41,434 nucleotides of DNA from Candidatus Schekmanbacteria bacterium. Its GTDB lineage: Bacteria; SZUA-182. Position numbers and translations under genes: made by a program. Positions within the stretch are counted from its first letter, which is position 1. Every line of letters begins with the position of its first letter. This document shows positions 1-8,595 of this stretch, piece by piece. The stretch covers positions 1 through 41,434 of the forward strand of contig JACRJN010000003.1 of the NCBI GenBank assembly GCA_016235675.1, in the 5' to 3' direction. The notes under the pieces were generated by a model. That model searched no databases. It saw only the letters and a list, made by a program, of their open reading frames with translations, and was not told the origin of the DNA.

Positions 1-2
1 AT

Positions 3-229
3 TGGGCCATAGAAAATTCTTTGCATTGGGTACTTGATGTGAGTTTTAACGATGACCAGAGTAGAATCAGGAAGGGAAACGCTCCGCAAAATATAGCGAT
101 TATTCGCCATTTGGCGTTGAATATGCTACGCAGTGTAAAAAGAAACGTCAATCAATTAAAGGGTTACGGAAAAAAGCCGGTTGGGACAATGATGTTTTAA
201 AAGAGATTCTTGCTCTTAAATTTATATGA
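3..229 (+). pseudogene. ISAs1-family transposase, C-terminal remnant with a frameshift
   Basis: The window opens inside an open frame reading WAIENSLHWVLDVSFNDDQS and then RIRKGNAPQNIAIIRHLALN, which matches the conserved C-terminal block of ISAs1-family (H-repeat type) DDE transposases. The frame starting at base 3 stops at 198-200. The family's usual ending (SIKGLRKKAGWDNDVLKEIL) continues in another frame to TGA at 227-229. The two frames join if one A is restored to the A-run at 137-141, so the copy carries a one-base deletion. The 5' part lies outside the window. It is most likely a dead insertion sequence, but a sequencing error in the A-run cannot be excluded. The family call rests on recalled motif similarity. 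Confidence 0.8.
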
Positions 230-235
230 GGTTGC

Positions 236-399
236 CCTGGAGTTCGGGATAAGGTATCAAGGCAATCTATTGTAGGGGCTATAGTTTCCCCGCCCTGGTG
301 GGAATGCGCCATTTACGCACAATTGTACCAAGGGCGGGGAAACTATAGCCCCTACAAGTTTTGTTGCCCGCAACCTTATGAAATTATCCCGAACTCAGG
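236..399. repeat. Nested inverted repeats: GTAGGGGC palindrome inside a CCTGAGTTCGGGATAA pair
   Basis: The inner pair is a perfect 25-bp inverted repeat (271-295 with 332-356) beginning TGTAGGGGCTATAG. The outer pair is CCTGGAGTTCGGGATAA at 236-252 and its near complement at 384-399. The outer end reappears alone at 26857-26875, next to another repeat in the pyrH-frr gap, so it is an independent mobile or duplicated unit. Bases 400-509 are AT-rich with no ORF that I can support. Confidence 0.8.
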
Positions 400-509
400 T
401 TATTAGTTTATTATACCGTTTATAATATGAATTTTCTCTAAATGCCCTGCTTGACAAAAGGAAAAATTTTTGGCAAATTATTACTGGATAAGTTTTAATT
501 TTAATTGTC

Positions 510-638
510 GTAGCTAAAGTTTTGTAGGGTGGGCTGTGCCCACCATTTAAACTATTCCGGGTTGATTTTTGACTGGTATAAATAATGGCAGGGCATCAAA
601 TCTGGTGGGCACAGCCCACCCTACAAAACTTTAGCTAC
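510..638. repeat. 129-bp palindromic element, GTAGGGTGGGC family (family A)
   Basis: A perfect 36-bp inverted repeat (510-545 with 603-638) encloses a 57-bp spacer. Each arm contains GTAG followed by GGTGGGC-TGT-GCCCACC, a strong hairpin. The same unit recurs degenerate at 22525-22620 and as single hairpins at 31779-31799 and 39161-39181, with a half unit at 13639-13651. It ends only 16 bp before the first possible start of the Rrf2-type gene, so it lies in that gene's leader or promoter region. Confidence 0.9.
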
Positions 639-672
639 GTTATTTTGAGGTGTAATGGAAAGAGAGGGATTT

Positions 673-1086
673 ATGGTCATATCACAAGCCACCGAATGTG
701 CTATCCGGGCATTGCTCTATATGGCGGCTTATGAACCGGGACAGGTCGTGAGCAAACGGGATATTTGTCAGGCTCAGGAAATCACCCCCGGATTTTTAAT
801 CAAAATCATGCAGCCGTTGATCGCCGGCGGCCTGGTGAAATCCTACCGCGGGGTTGCTGGCGGTTTCGCCCTTGCCAAACCGATCGGCGAAATTAATCTG
901 TGGGATATTATCGTGGCCGAAGAGGGGCCGATACTCTTAAACAAATGCCTGATTACCCCTGGTTATTGTAAACGTGACGCCACTTGTCCGGTTCACCTGG
1001 TATGGTGTAAATCCAGGGAAGTGCTGGAAAAAACCTTGCGCCAGACTAAACTGGATGATTTGCTGGTAGATAGAGTTGTGGTTTAA
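673..1086 (+). CDS. Rrf2/IscR-family transcriptional regulator, probable Fe-S sensor
   Basis: A small winged-helix DNA-binding protein of the Rrf2 family. Residues 1-60 carry the usual N-terminal helix-turn-helix pattern (SQATECAIRALLYMA, then KRDICQAQEITPGFLIKIMQ), followed by the wing GLVKSYRGVAGGF. With the start at 673 the cysteines fall at 92, 99, 105 and 112. The first three closely match the Cys92/98/104 trio that binds a 2Fe-2S cluster in E. coli IscR, so a redox or Fe-S sensor role is a reasonable inference. I chose ATG 673 because GAGAGGG precedes it and family members start this way. An in-frame ATG at 655 (preceded by GAGGTG) would add six residues. No isc/suf genes are adjacent, so the target is unknown. 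A palindromic repeat lies just upstream and another follows the stop. Confidence 0.88.
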   Translation: MVISQATECAIRALLYMAAYEPGQVVSKRDICQAQEITPGFLIKIMQPLIAGGLVKSYRGVAGGFALAKPIGEINLWDIIVAEEGPILLNKCLITPGYCKRDATCPVHLVWCKSREVLEKTLRQTKLDDLLVDRVVV

Positions 1087-1093
1087 TGTCCTA

Positions 1094-1173
1094 ACGTAGC
1101 GCAGACCTTCAGGTCTGCTCCGGAGTGCCCGTTAAAGCCACCCCATAAGCAGGGCTAAAGCCCTGCGCTACGT
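1094..1173. repeat. 80-bp GTAG-REP pair, CAGACCT/CAGGGCT family (family B)
   Basis: The outer ends ACGTAGCGCAG and CTGCGCTACGT are inverted. Each arm forms its own hairpin: GCAGACC-TTC-AGGTCTGC on the left and GCAGGGCTAAAGCCCTGC on the right. Both read GTAG plus palindrome when taken outward-in. The sequence CTAAGTGAACGGTATT follows and recurs beside other copies. Related copies are at 13541-13626, 22227-22302, 26005-26040 (half), 30212-30288 and 35352-35408. Confidence 0.9.
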
Positions 1174-1188
1174 CCTAAGTGAACGGTA

Positions 1189-1662
1189 TTATCCCAAATC
1201 CAGTGTCTCTATGGATGAAGAGTTGGATTTCCCTTCATTGCTGGGTTTTCCCAACAGGGCGGTCACGTTTTCGCTGCTGCCGCCGCGGCGCATATCGCAG
1301 GTACCTTGGAAGATTACCCCTTCCTCGATAGTTAGGATCGGGGTTTGGATATTACCGTAGACCTCGCCGGTCGATTTGATGTCCACCCGGATTTTGGCGG
1401 TAATATCCCCGCTGATTTTGCCGCTGATCACGATGGTGCCGACATTGATTTCGGCGTTTACGATGGCGTGTTCCCCGACAACCAGGGTATCTTCGGAAGT
1501 AATCTCCCCTTCCAGCTTGCCGTCGATGCGTACCGTTCCTTCGAAAGCCAGTACGCCCTTAAAATTGGTACCTTCTCCTAAAAATGCGTTAATGTCCGTA
1601 TCTCCTTCAAAACGTTTACCTGCGGTTGAGCCGTTTACTTTATTGGGACTGTTGAAAGCCAT
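1189..1662 (-). CDS. Bactofilin (polymer-forming cytoskeletal protein)
   Basis: This 157-residue protein has the bactofilin (DUF583) pattern: a disordered N-terminus, a central block of about 100 residues of short beta strands with regularly spaced Gly and hydrophobic residues (FEGTVRIDGKLEGEI, LVVGEHAIVNAEINVGTIVI, GEVYGNIQTPILTIEEGVIF), and a disordered Ser/Asn-rich C-tail. Bactofilins self-assemble without nucleotide into filaments that scaffold envelope or chromosome-segregation proteins. The gene sits directly downstream of parA-parB on the same strand, separated by a 150-bp gap occupied by a repeat. In Myxococcus, bactofilins BacNOP position ParABS through PadC, which makes a segregation scaffold a plausible inference here. 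AAGGAG precedes ATG 1662. Confidence 0.9.
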   Translation of the reverse strand: MAFNSPNKVNGSTAGKRFEGDTDINAFLGEGTNFKGVLAFEGTVRIDGKLEGEITSEDTLVVGEHAIVNAEINVGTIVISGKISGDITAKIRVDIKSTGEVYGNIQTPILTIEEGVIFQGTCDMRRGGSSENVTALLGKPSNEGKSNSSSIETLDLG

Positions 1663-1685
1663 GTATTATTCTCCTTAAGGATTTT

Positions 1686-1806
1686 TTTAGGCTATAGGCT
1701 CTGGGCTTTGGGCTTTAGGCCGGTATAATAAATTCAGTTGTCCATTAGCTCTTTTTTAGCCTAAAGCCTAAAGCCCATAGCCCATAGCCTATAGCCCATA
1801 GCCTAA
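1686..1806. repeat. GGGCTTTGGGCTTTAGGC inverted repeat (family C)
   Basis: Low-complexity arms built from GGGCTTT/TAGGC-like heptamers (1686-1720) face their complement (1757-1806) across about 35 bp. Two more copies are at 3741-3845 and 7348-7405. Unlike families A, B and E it has no GTAG head. It fills the bactofilin-parB gap. Confidence 0.8.
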
Positions 1807-1812
1807 ATTTTT

Positions 1813-2697
1813 TTACCCCACCTCCAAAACTTGCAGTATCCGATCCAAATCCTCCGCCGAAAAATACTCGATCACAATCCGGCCTTTATTGCCCCTGGAG
1901 GCGGGTTCCAGTTTTACTTTGGTCGCCAGGCGGTGGGTCAGTTGTTCTTGTATGGATTGCAGAATGGCATCCAGCGGCGGTTTAGAAGATTTAGCCGGAG
2001 CGTCTTTTTGATTTTGCTGCAATTTGACGTATTCTTCCGCCTGCCGGACGGATAGCCCCTTTTCCATGATCAGCTTGCAGAGTTTGTGCTGTTCCTGCAT
2101 ACCGCCCAAGGCCAAAATGGCGCGGGCGTGACCGCTGGTTAGCTGGTCATGGCGTAAATGCTGTTGAATTTCCGCCGGAAGCTTCAATAATCTTAAGCTG
2201 TTGCTGACGGTGGAGCGATCTTTGCCCACCATCTGGGCTAATTCTTCCTGGCTGCAATCGGCGATTGCCAGTAAATTCTGATAGGCCAGCGCTTCTTCCA
2301 TGGGATTTAAATTCTCCCGCTGGATATTTTCCACCAGCGCCATTTGCAAACCCTGCTTTTCTGTAGCTTTGGTAACGATGGCCGGAATCGTCTGCCAGCC
2401 GGCTTTTTTGGCTGCCCGCAAGCGCCGCTCTCCGGCGATTAACTCATAACCGCTATCCGATTTCTGTACGACAATGGGTTGTAAAATTCCCGCTGTGGCA
2501 ATAGACGCCGCTAAGCCTTCGATACCGGCATCGTCAAAATCCTGACGCGGCTGCCAGCGGTTAGGCTGAATTTCGTCTACGGACAGATGATATATGACAT
2601 CTCCGTCCACGTTTTTAATTTCAGGTTCTGCCGATTCTTCTTCCGGTCCGGTTGGGATTAAGGCGTCCAGACCCCGCCCCAATGTTTTTTTAGCCAC
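1813..2697 (-). CDS. parB: Chromosome partitioning protein ParB
   Basis: ParB is the parS-binding CTP-switch clamp that spreads on DNA next to the origin and drives segregation with ParA. Of 294 residues, the N-terminal arm GRGLDALIP is typical. The CTP-binding motif GERRLRA is at 89-95 and ENIQREN at 123-129. A helix-turn-helix ([20 protein letters not shown]) spans about 149-168, followed by [10 protein letters not shown] and a C-terminal dimerisation tail. The start is GTG at 2697, overlapping the 3' end of parA by 8 bp, which indicates translational coupling. I searched by eye for a canonical parS near the gene and did not find one. Confidence 0.96.
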   Translation of the reverse strand: MAKKTLGRGLDALIPTGPEEESAEPEIKNVDGDVIYHLSVDEIQPNRWQPRQDFDDAGIEGLAASIATAGILQPIVVQKSDSGYELIAGERRLRAAKKAGWQTIPAIVTKATEKQGLQMALVENIQRENLNPMEEALAYQNLLAIADCSQEELAQMVGKDRSTVSNSLRLLKLPAEIQQHLRHDQLTSGHARAILALGGMQEQHKLCKLIMEKGLSVRQAEEYVKLQQNQKDAPAKSSKPPLDAILQSIQEQLTHRLATKVKLEPASRGNKGRIVIEYFSAEDLDRILQVLEVG

Positions 2698-3451
2698 GGG
2701 CTATGACCTCCTCGGCCAGTTGAGAGTAAGCAATCGCTCCCTTGGATGAAGCATCGTAAAGCGGAACCGGTTTGCCGAAACTCGGAGCCTCGCTTAAGGC
2801 TACATTGCGCGGGATGATTACGGAAAAAACCTTTTCTTGAAAATAACGGCGCACCTCGTTGACCACCGCCTGTGACAGGCTGGTGCGCACATCGTACATG
2901 GTAAGCAGTACGCCCTCCAGATGCAGCGACGGATTGAGCGCTTTTTTAATCAGACGAATGGTGTTGAGTAATTGGGTAATCCCTTCCAGGGCATAGTATT
3001 CGCACTGGATGGGAACAAGCACGGTATCGGTGGCGGTGAGGGAGTTTACCGTCAATAATCCTAACGATGGGGGGCAATCGATGAGGATATAATCATATTT
3101 GTCATCCAGCTTGCCGATAGCGGTCTTTAAAATATACTCACGACCCTTTTGCCCCACCAGTTCAATCTCTGCGCCGATTAATTTATTGTGAGCGGGAACT
3201 AAATCCAAATTGGGGAGATTGCTTTTGCGGATAACGCCCGATAAAACACATTTACCCAACAATACTTCGTATAGGGTGTCGCTGTCGGCTTGCGCCCGGC
3301 AGCCTAATCCGCTGCTGGCGTTCCCCTGCGGGTCCATATCCAACAATAAAGTTTTATAACCCAGCAAAGCCAGATAAGCCGCCAAATTAACCGCTGTAGT
3401 GGTTTTACCCACCCCGCCTTTTTGGTTGGCGACGGTAATGATTTTTTTCAC
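2690..3451 (-). CDS. parA: Chromosome partitioning ATPase ParA (Soj type)
   Basis: ParA is the Walker-type ATPase partner of ParB. The deviant Walker A motif KGGVGKTT is at residues 11-18, with DMDPQGNAS at 38-46 and IDCPPSLG further on, as in Soj/ParA. The open frame extends to 3508, but I prefer GTG 3451. It gives the family-standard N-terminus [13 protein letters not shown] and is preceded by AAAAGGTG with a 7-nt spacer. The upstream minus-strand region has a TTGACT box at 3527-3522 and a loose GCTAAT -10 box at 3506-3501, with a short 15-bp spacing, so the promoter call is weak. It is the first gene of parA-parB, with bactofilin probably co-transcribed. Confidence 0.95.
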   Translation of the reverse strand: MKKIITVANQKGGVGKTTTAVNLAAYLALLGYKTLLLDMDPQGNASSGLGCRAQADSDTLYEVLLGKCVLSGVIRKSNLPNLDLVPAHNKLIGAEIELVGQKGREYILKTAIGKLDDKYDYILIDCPPSLGLLTVNSLTATDTVLVPIQCEYYALEGITQLLNTIRLIKKALNPSLHLEGVLLTMYDVRTSLSQAVVNEVRRYFQEKVFSVIIPRNVALSEAPSFGKPVPLYDASSKGAIAYSQLAEEVIARG

Positions 3452-3624
3452 TTCTGTACACCTTTTTATGTCGGGATTAAGATAATTTTCAATCTTTGAG
3501 ATTAGCAAAGATATAGGGGAAAGTCAACTATAAACAATAGAGAAATCGGCTTGTGATCTGGCGGTATCAATATGATTTATGAAGCAATTTAAAATCTCTA
3601 ATCGCCACAAAGCTTAATAAATAC

Positions 3625-3653
3625 TTGACTTAAAGATCGATTGAAGCTATATT
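3625..3653 (+). promoter_or_regulatory. Sigma-70-type promoter for the glycosyltransferase block
   Basis: TTGACT (3625-3630), a 17-bp spacer and TATATT (3648-3653) match the consensus at 5/6 and 5/6. The predicted transcript starts near 3660 and has a leader of about 200 nt that includes a family C palindrome before the first gene. The remainder of 3452-3859 is AT-rich intergenic sequence with no ORF that I can support. Confidence 0.6.
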
Positions 3654-3740
3654 CAGGGCATAAGGCATTTATCTATATTTATTGATATGTTATGAAATCC
3701 CGAAGAAACTAAGGAACTTAGAAATTTCGATTATACCATA

Positions 3741-3845
3741 TTAGGCTCCAGGCTTCAGGCTCTGGGCTTTGGGCTAATTCAAATACCCTCCAGGGGAGGG
3801 TCTCTTTCTGCTCCCGAAGCCCGAAGCCCAGAGCCCGAAGCCTAA
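3741..3845. repeat. Family C inverted repeat in the leader of the first GT39-like gene
   Basis: The left arm (3741-3776, TTAGGCTCCAGGCTTCAGGC...) and right arm (3816-3845) are made of the same degenerate heptamers in opposite orientation. A small inner hairpin CCCTCCAGGGGAGGG lies between them. The element ends about 15 bp before the start codon and would fold in the mRNA leader. Confidence 0.8.
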
Positions 3846-3859
3846 TTAGTGAAGTAAGA

Positions 3860-5590
3860 TTGTTTGTGCAAAACAAAATAAAACAAAATGTAATATACGG
3901 GTTTTTAATCGCGTCAATTTTTCTGCTGGGAAATCTGCTTACTATTAAAAAATACGGTATAGACTTCGACGGCGGGATTCACATGTCCCGCGGCGAAAGC
4001 CTGCTACATTTTTATTTAACCGGCGAAAAGGATTATAATAACCTGCCGTTAAAAGAAAGATGTATTTTCCAGAAAACCGACCCGGCTTTTCCCTTTCTTA
4101 GTCCGGAATTTTTTTTTAGCGGTAATTATACGGCCTCTACAACTATAGGCGGTTTATCCTCGGCTGTTACCTGCCGCATATTCCACAAAAAACTGGGTTG
4201 GATGAACGCCGTGGATGCACATAATTTATCTGCACTCATTTACGGCAGTTTGACGATTTTAGTTATTTATCTGTTTGCGTTAGAGGCTTTCGGTACAAGG
4301 ACGGCTCTGTTATCTGCTGTTTTTCTGGCTCTTTATCCGCTGTTTATCGGGTATAGTCATTCCGACATAAAAGACCTGCCGGTGGTTTTTTTTGTTGCAG
4401 CAACAATTTGGACATTTTGGAGGGCGGTGACCGGGAAAAAATATAAATGGCTGTATCCCTCTTTTGTTCTTTTCGGCTTGGCCTTGGTGAGCAAGGAGAC
4501 CGGAGGTTATGGGCCGATTATCCTCTTGGCCTGGCTATTGATTTTAATTTTCCGGGGCATTAAATTTCTGCCGCGGCTTACCCTTAAATTGATAATATCT
4601 ATTATAGCGGCACCGTTGATTTCGATCATTGCCTACGTAGCTTTCGCTCCCCCGATGTGGGATAATAACCCGATAACCATGTGGGCAAATACCTCCCGTA
4701 AAGTAGAGTCGATTGTTACCATGAAATATGTAAACAGCCCGGCCGTTGGAACCAGACCCGAATCAAAACCCTGGCGTCCTCATTATCCGTTAGCCCAAGC
4801 TGTATTAACCGTTCCTTTGCATTTGTTGCTGTTGTCATTATGGGGAGGCATACAAACCATAAGAAGACGCTTAAAAACCGCCGAGCGTGAAAATTGGCTG
4901 GTTTTGATTTGGACGGTTGCTCCGGTTTTGTTTTGTATGCTTCCATTTTTAAAGGTCTATGATGCCATAAGGCAAATTTTACCCTATATTCCCGGGCTGT
5001 GTTTGCTTGCGGGAATAGGCGCTGAAGATTTTATCTCCAGGATAGAGAAGAAAACAGATAAAGCATATGCAGAAAAATTCGGCATGGGGTTTTTTGTCGT
5101 AGTAATATTACTGCAAGCATTTTTGGTTTTTAAATATCATCCGGTTCAGACTGTTTTCTATAACAGCTTAATCGGTGGGTTTAAGGGGGCGATAGGAAAC
5201 CGGATACCCTTTACGCAAAAAGTGGGAGTCCCCGATGCCGGTGATACGCGCGGCAGTTCTCTGCGGGGAGCGATTGAATGGGTTAATGCGTACGGCGAGC
5301 CCGGATCGGGCGTTATCGTATATTGTCTTCAGGCCAATAAATTTTTAGTGGATCGGCAAAAATTGAAATTATTCCCTTTCCGCTGGAACAGAAAAACCGC
5401 GGGTGACCTGGCTTTTCAATCTGTTTATATTATTTTCCCCAACACATACTGGAATCAGCAACATCCGCTTTACGGTTATTGTTATCATAAGTTAAAGCCG
5501 TTGTATTCCGTTCAAATTGACAGTGTCCCGGTTAATTTTGCCTTCCGTATGTCCAGGGAGGAGTTTTTCAAGGTGATTTCACCCCGATAG
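3860..5590 (+). CDS. GT-C membrane glycosyltransferase, GT39/PMT-like, paralogue 1
   Basis: A polytopic membrane protein of 576 residues. The first transmembrane helix (about 11-29) is followed by a periplasmic loop with acidic residues (GIDFDGGIHMSRGE, D35, D37, E46), the position of the catalytic acid in PMT/ArnT-type GT-C enzymes. HSDIKDLP at 167-174 and many hydrophobic helices follow, and there is a soluble C-terminal part. Such enzymes transfer a sugar from a polyprenyl-phosphate donor outside the membrane. The substrate is unknown. The start is TTG 3860 or GTG 3866; neither has a strong ribosome-binding site. The stop is 7 bp from the next gene, a paralogue with the same acidic loop, the IKD(L/I)P motif and a shared FNSLIGG/FNCLIGG-GA-GDT block. 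Confidence 0.85.
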   Translation: MFVQNKIKQNVIYGFLIASIFLLGNLLTIKKYGIDFDGGIHMSRGESLLHFYLTGEKDYNNLPLKERCIFQKTDPAFPFLSPEFFFSGNYTASTTIGGLSSAVTCRIFHKKLGWMNAVDAHNLSALIYGSLTILVIYLFALEAFGTRTALLSAVFLALYPLFIGYSHSDIKDLPVVFFVAATIWTFWRAVTGKKYKWLYPSFVLFGLALVSKETGGYGPIILLAWLLILIFRGIKFLPRLTLKLIISIIAAPLISIIAYVAFAPPMWDNNPITMWANTSRKVESIVTMKYVNSPAVGTRPESKPWRPHYPLAQAVLTVPLHLLLLSLWGGIQTIRRRLKTAERENWLVLIWTVAPVLFCMLPFLKVYDAIRQILPYIPGLCLLAGIGAEDFISRIEKKTDKAYAEKFGMGFFVVVILLQAFLVFKYHPVQTVFYNSLIGGFKGAIGNRIPFTQKVGVPDAGDTRGSSLRGAIEWVNAYGEPGSGVIVYCLQANKFLVDRQKLKLFPFRWNRKTAGDLAFQSVYIIFPNTYWNQQHPLYGYCYHKLKPLYSVQIDSVPVNFAFRMSREEFFKVISPR

Positions 5591-5597
5591 GTACTCT

Positions 5598-7301
5598 ATG
5601 AAACCTAGATTATGGCTCGTCGGTCTTTTCCTGGGTGTGTTTTATGCAATTGTTTGCCTTGCAACCACGCACAATTATGCGGTCGGCGCTGATGATGCCT
5701 ATAACTACTTTCGCGGCGAGCGGATTTTCCAGTATTTCCTTACCGGGGATAAAAAGATTTTAGATTGGTGGACGGATTATGAAGCCTACACCCCATATGA
5801 GTTGGGAAACCATCCCAGGTTTGCCAAAAAGCATCCGGATTTTGTGGGGGTGCCCGGGGTAAATTTAGATGCCGGTTATTACAATTCTTTCGGCTACATA
5901 GCGTCCGCGGCAAGCTGCTATGTTTTTTATCGGAAATTGGGGATAACCGATGCGGCAACAGCGCACAGATTTTCCAATATCTTTTTCGGCGCACTTTTGG
6001 TTGCCGTCATTTTTTGGTTTGCCGCTGAGGCCGTTAACCCGGTTGCCGGATTTTTTTCCGCCCTGGCGATTATCCTGTATCCCCGCTTATTTGTTTTGGT
6101 ACAAAACAGCATAAAAGATATACCGGTACTCAGTATGTATGTATTGACGGTCTGGAGCGGATGGCGGGCGGTGGAACGTGAAAACTGGCGCCGGCTGCTT
6201 TTTTCCGCGGTCGCTTTGGGGTTGGCTGTCGGCTGCAAGAGCACGGGAGGTTTTGCTTTATTAATTCTTTTGATTTATTTCCTGGTGCGCCAGATTCGCT
6301 TAAAGAAGTTACCCGGCAGAAAATTTCTTTTAGCTTTTGTTTTGTGTCCGCTCATCACCTATGCCCTGATATATGCCAGCAATCCCAATTACTGGCCGGC
6401 TTTGAAAGCACTTGAAATTCAACAAACTATTGCTCAAAACCAAAAGCCAACCCTTCCCAAAAAAGAATTATCGAATATTTTTACTTATCTTTTGGATGAG
6501 TTCAAACGCGCTACTTCGCCGTCCTCAGTTCACGCCCATTGGACCGGCGCTTCTATGCCCGGCTGGACGACGATTCGCGCCCGTTACGCTTTTTATGTAA
6601 CGCCGGTGATTACCAGTCTCCTGGCTTTATTCGGGATAATTGCCTGCTTTAAAAGGTTTTTTAAAAACGAATATGAATATTATTTGATATTGATTGTTTG
6701 GCTATTGATCCCACTTTTACGCACGGCCATGCCTTATTCTGTCGCTTACGGCGGTATCCGGCTTTATCTGGATTATGTGCCGGCCTTGTGTCTTTTGGCC
6801 GGACTGGGTGCGGCGGCGTTGGTTAATTGGTTTCAATTAAAATTTTCTGCTCCTACTTGGGCAAAATACCTTTTGCTGTTTTGCTATCTTCCCATTACCT
6901 ATAAGATGATTGCCACGCATCCTTATCAGACGGCTTATTTTAACTGTTTGATCGGGGGTAACCGCGGAGCGATGGAAAAACATTATCCGGCAACAGGAGA
7001 TACGAGCGGGACAACTTATGTGGAAGCCTTAAAATGGTTCAACAAAAATGCCGAAAAAAATGCTAAAATAATAGCAGTTAATTCCCATTCGCTAAAAAAT
7101 TTTGGTTTGCGCAACGATTTAGAGGTAACTTATCGAGACCGGGAAATTCCCTCCGGTCGGGCCGTTTATTTTTTAATAAAGCCGGTTACCTGGTCATATG
7201 AGAATGATATTATCTGGCCGGAAAAAAATCGTACCCTGGTAAAAAAAATAACAGTGGATAATTCACCCCTGTTGCTGATATATAAATATAAACCAAATTA
7301 A
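5598..7301 (+). CDS. GT-C membrane glycosyltransferase, GT39/PMT-like, paralogue 2
   Basis: This 567-residue polytopic protein is a tandem paralogue of the preceding one. The first periplasmic loop has GADDAYNYFRGE (D32, D33, E41). QNSIKDIP at 169-176 aligns with HSDIKDLP of paralogue 1. NCLIGGNRGAMEKHYPATGD near 447-466 aligns with the corresponding block there, followed by a short soluble C-terminus. The ATG is 7 bp after the upstream stop with a weak AGGT, so the pair is almost certainly co-transcribed. Its likely role is to add a sugar from undecaprenyl- or dolichyl-like phosphate to a glycan, lipid or protein outside the membrane. The GT2 gene downstream could make the donor. Acceptor and sugar cannot be read from the sequence. 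Confidence 0.85.
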   Translation: MKPRLWLVGLFLGVFYAIVCLATTHNYAVGADDAYNYFRGERIFQYFLTGDKKILDWWTDYEAYTPYELGNHPRFAKKHPDFVGVPGVNLDAGYYNSFGYIASAASCYVFYRKLGITDAATAHRFSNIFFGALLVAVIFWFAAEAVNPVAGFFSALAIILYPRLFVLVQNSIKDIPVLSMYVLTVWSGWRAVERENWRRLLFSAVALGLAVGCKSTGGFALLILLIYFLVRQIRLKKLPGRKFLLAFVLCPLITYALIYASNPNYWPALKALEIQQTIAQNQKPTLPKKELSNIFTYLLDEFKRATSPSSVHAHWTGASMPGWTTIRARYAFYVTPVITSLLALFGIIACFKRFFKNEYEYYLILIVWLLIPLLRTAMPYSVAYGGIRLYLDYVPALCLLAGLGAAALVNWFQLKFSAPTWAKYLLLFCYLPITYKMIATHPYQTAYFNCLIGGNRGAMEKHYPATGDTSGTTYVEALKWFNKNAEKNAKIIAVNSHSLKNFGLRNDLEVTYRDREIPSGRAVYFLIKPVTWSYENDIIWPEKNRTLVKKITVDNSPLLLIYKYKPN

Positions 7302-7347
7302 AAATTTAAAGATAAAAATGCAAAATTGAAATTCAAAATTCATGGTG

Positions 7348-7537
7348 GGCTTTGGGCTTCAGGCTAAATTCAAGAAATTCAGCCCGGAGCCTAAAGCCCA
7401 AAGCCTAGTGTTGTGTCAAGCATGAAATGTCATTGCGAGCGATCAGCGAAGCAATCTCAATACTCCCGATTGTCCGGGATTGCTTCGGCGATAAGGCCGC
7501 CTCGCAATGACGACAACTTATGCTTGACATGACACTA
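7348..7537. repeat. Family C palindrome followed by a nested TAGTGT-D element
   Basis: The 7302-7628 gap holds two units. Family C arms are at 7348-7365 and 7381-7405. A 17-bp pair (7406-7422 with 7521-7537, TAGTGTTGTGTCAAGCA, 15/17 matching) then encloses family D (7429-7511), whose ends are GTCATTGCGAG and CTCGCAATGAC and which has GAAGCAATCTC/GATTGCTTCGG inside. Family D recurs at 22658-22741, 30046-30124 and 35458-35534, each time inside a different outer repeat. The AT-rich flanks around 7302-7340 and 7543-7583 are loosely complementary as well. Confidence 0.85.
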
Positions 7538-7628
7538 GAGCCTACTTTAATTTTGCTTTTTTAATTTTTAATTTAACAGATTGATGAATCACAGTTTATA
7601 AGCATCTCAGATATAAAGGGGATTTTAT

Positions 7629-8573
7629 ATGCTGGTCTCCGTAGTGGTGCCAATCTATAATGAAGAGGAAACTATTCCCTTTCTTTATAAAGAGTTGAAA
7701 GAGGCGTTGGAAAATCTGGGTTACCCTTATGAAATCATTTTAGTCGATGACGGCAGTTGGGACAAATCTTTCATCTGCTTGAAAGAACTGGCTATAAAGG
7801 ATAAAACCCTCAAATTAATCCGCTTCCGGCGTAATTACGGCCAGACGGCGGCGATGAGTGCCGGCTTCGATCATGCGCGGGGAGATTATATAGTGACTGT
7901 CGACGGGGATTTGCAAAACGACCCGCGGGACATCAAGAAAATGCTGGAAAAGGCTCAGGAAGGTTATGAAATCGTCAGCGGCTGGCGCATCAAACGTCAG
8001 GATACCTTCATTACCCGGAAATTGCCTTCTATGATTGCCAATAGAATTATATCCAAGCTTACCGCTGTCCGTTTACACGATTACGGCTGTACTTTGAAGG
8101 TCTACAAAAAAGAAGTGGTGAAAAATCTGCATTTATACGGCGAAGCCCACCGCTTCATTCCGGCTTTGGCCAGTTGGATGGGGGTTAAGGTAACGGAAAT
8201 GCCGGTTAATCATCGACCGCGCAAATACGGTAAATCCAAATACGGCCTAATCCGTACAGTTAAAGTGATCCTGGATTTAATCAATGTTAAATTCCTGCTC
8301 AGCTATTCCACCCGACCGATTCAGGTTTTCGGCAGCTTTGGTCTGGTTTCCCTCTTGTTATCGCTTCTATCATTGGGGGGCTTAGTTTATATGAAAATTG
8401 CTGAAAATGCGGATATGACCGGGAATCCTTTGTTGTTTTTATTTATCTTATGCGTTTTAGTCGGGGTGCAATTCATTACCATGGGATTGTTGGGCGAAAT
8501 AAATATACGTACCTATCATGAAATTCAAAATAAGCCGATTTATACCATAGCCGAAATAGTCGAAACTCCCTAA
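7629..8573 (+). CDS. Polyprenyl-phosphate glycosyltransferase (GT2, DPM1/GtrB/ArnC-like)
   Basis: The GT-A domain has VVVPIYNEEETI at 5-16, DDGS at 40-43 and the metal-binding DGD at 92-94 (TVDGDLQNDPRD). The GKSKYG acceptor-loop signature is at 201-206. Two C-terminal transmembrane helices (about 233-255 and 268-288) are typical of GtrB/ArnC. These enzymes transfer a sugar from a nucleotide donor to a polyprenyl phosphate at the cytoplasmic face, and the product is flipped and used by GT-C enzymes. Two GT-C genes lie just upstream, so a donor-to-transferase pathway is the natural reading. At 314 residues it has the usual length. AAAGGGGATTTT precedes the ATG. Confidence 0.9.
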   Translation: MLVSVVVPIYNEEETIPFLYKELKEALENLGYPYEIILVDDGSWDKSFICLKELAIKDKTLKLIRFRRNYGQTAAMSAGFDHARGDYIVTVDGDLQNDPRDIKKMLEKAQEGYEIVSGWRIKRQDTFITRKLPSMIANRIISKLTAVRLHDYGCTLKVYKKEVVKNLHLYGEAHRFIPALASWMGVKVTEMPVNHRPRKYGKSKYGLIRTVKVILDLINVKFLLSYSTRPIQVFGSFGLVSLLLSLLSLGGLVYMKIAENADMTGNPLLFLFILCVLVGVQFITMGLLGEINIRTYHEIQNKPIYTIAEIVETP

Positions 8574-8595
8574 GTTTAAACTGGAAGGATTGTGC

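Noticed and set aside
451-480. TTGACA box upstream of the Rrf2-type gene
   Set aside because: The -35 is perfect but no acceptable -10 lies at 16-18 bp, and a palindrome separates it from the gene.
1345-1678. Plus-strand ORFs across bactofilin
   Set aside because: They are antisense frames within a clear gene, with no ribosome-binding site and no family resemblance.
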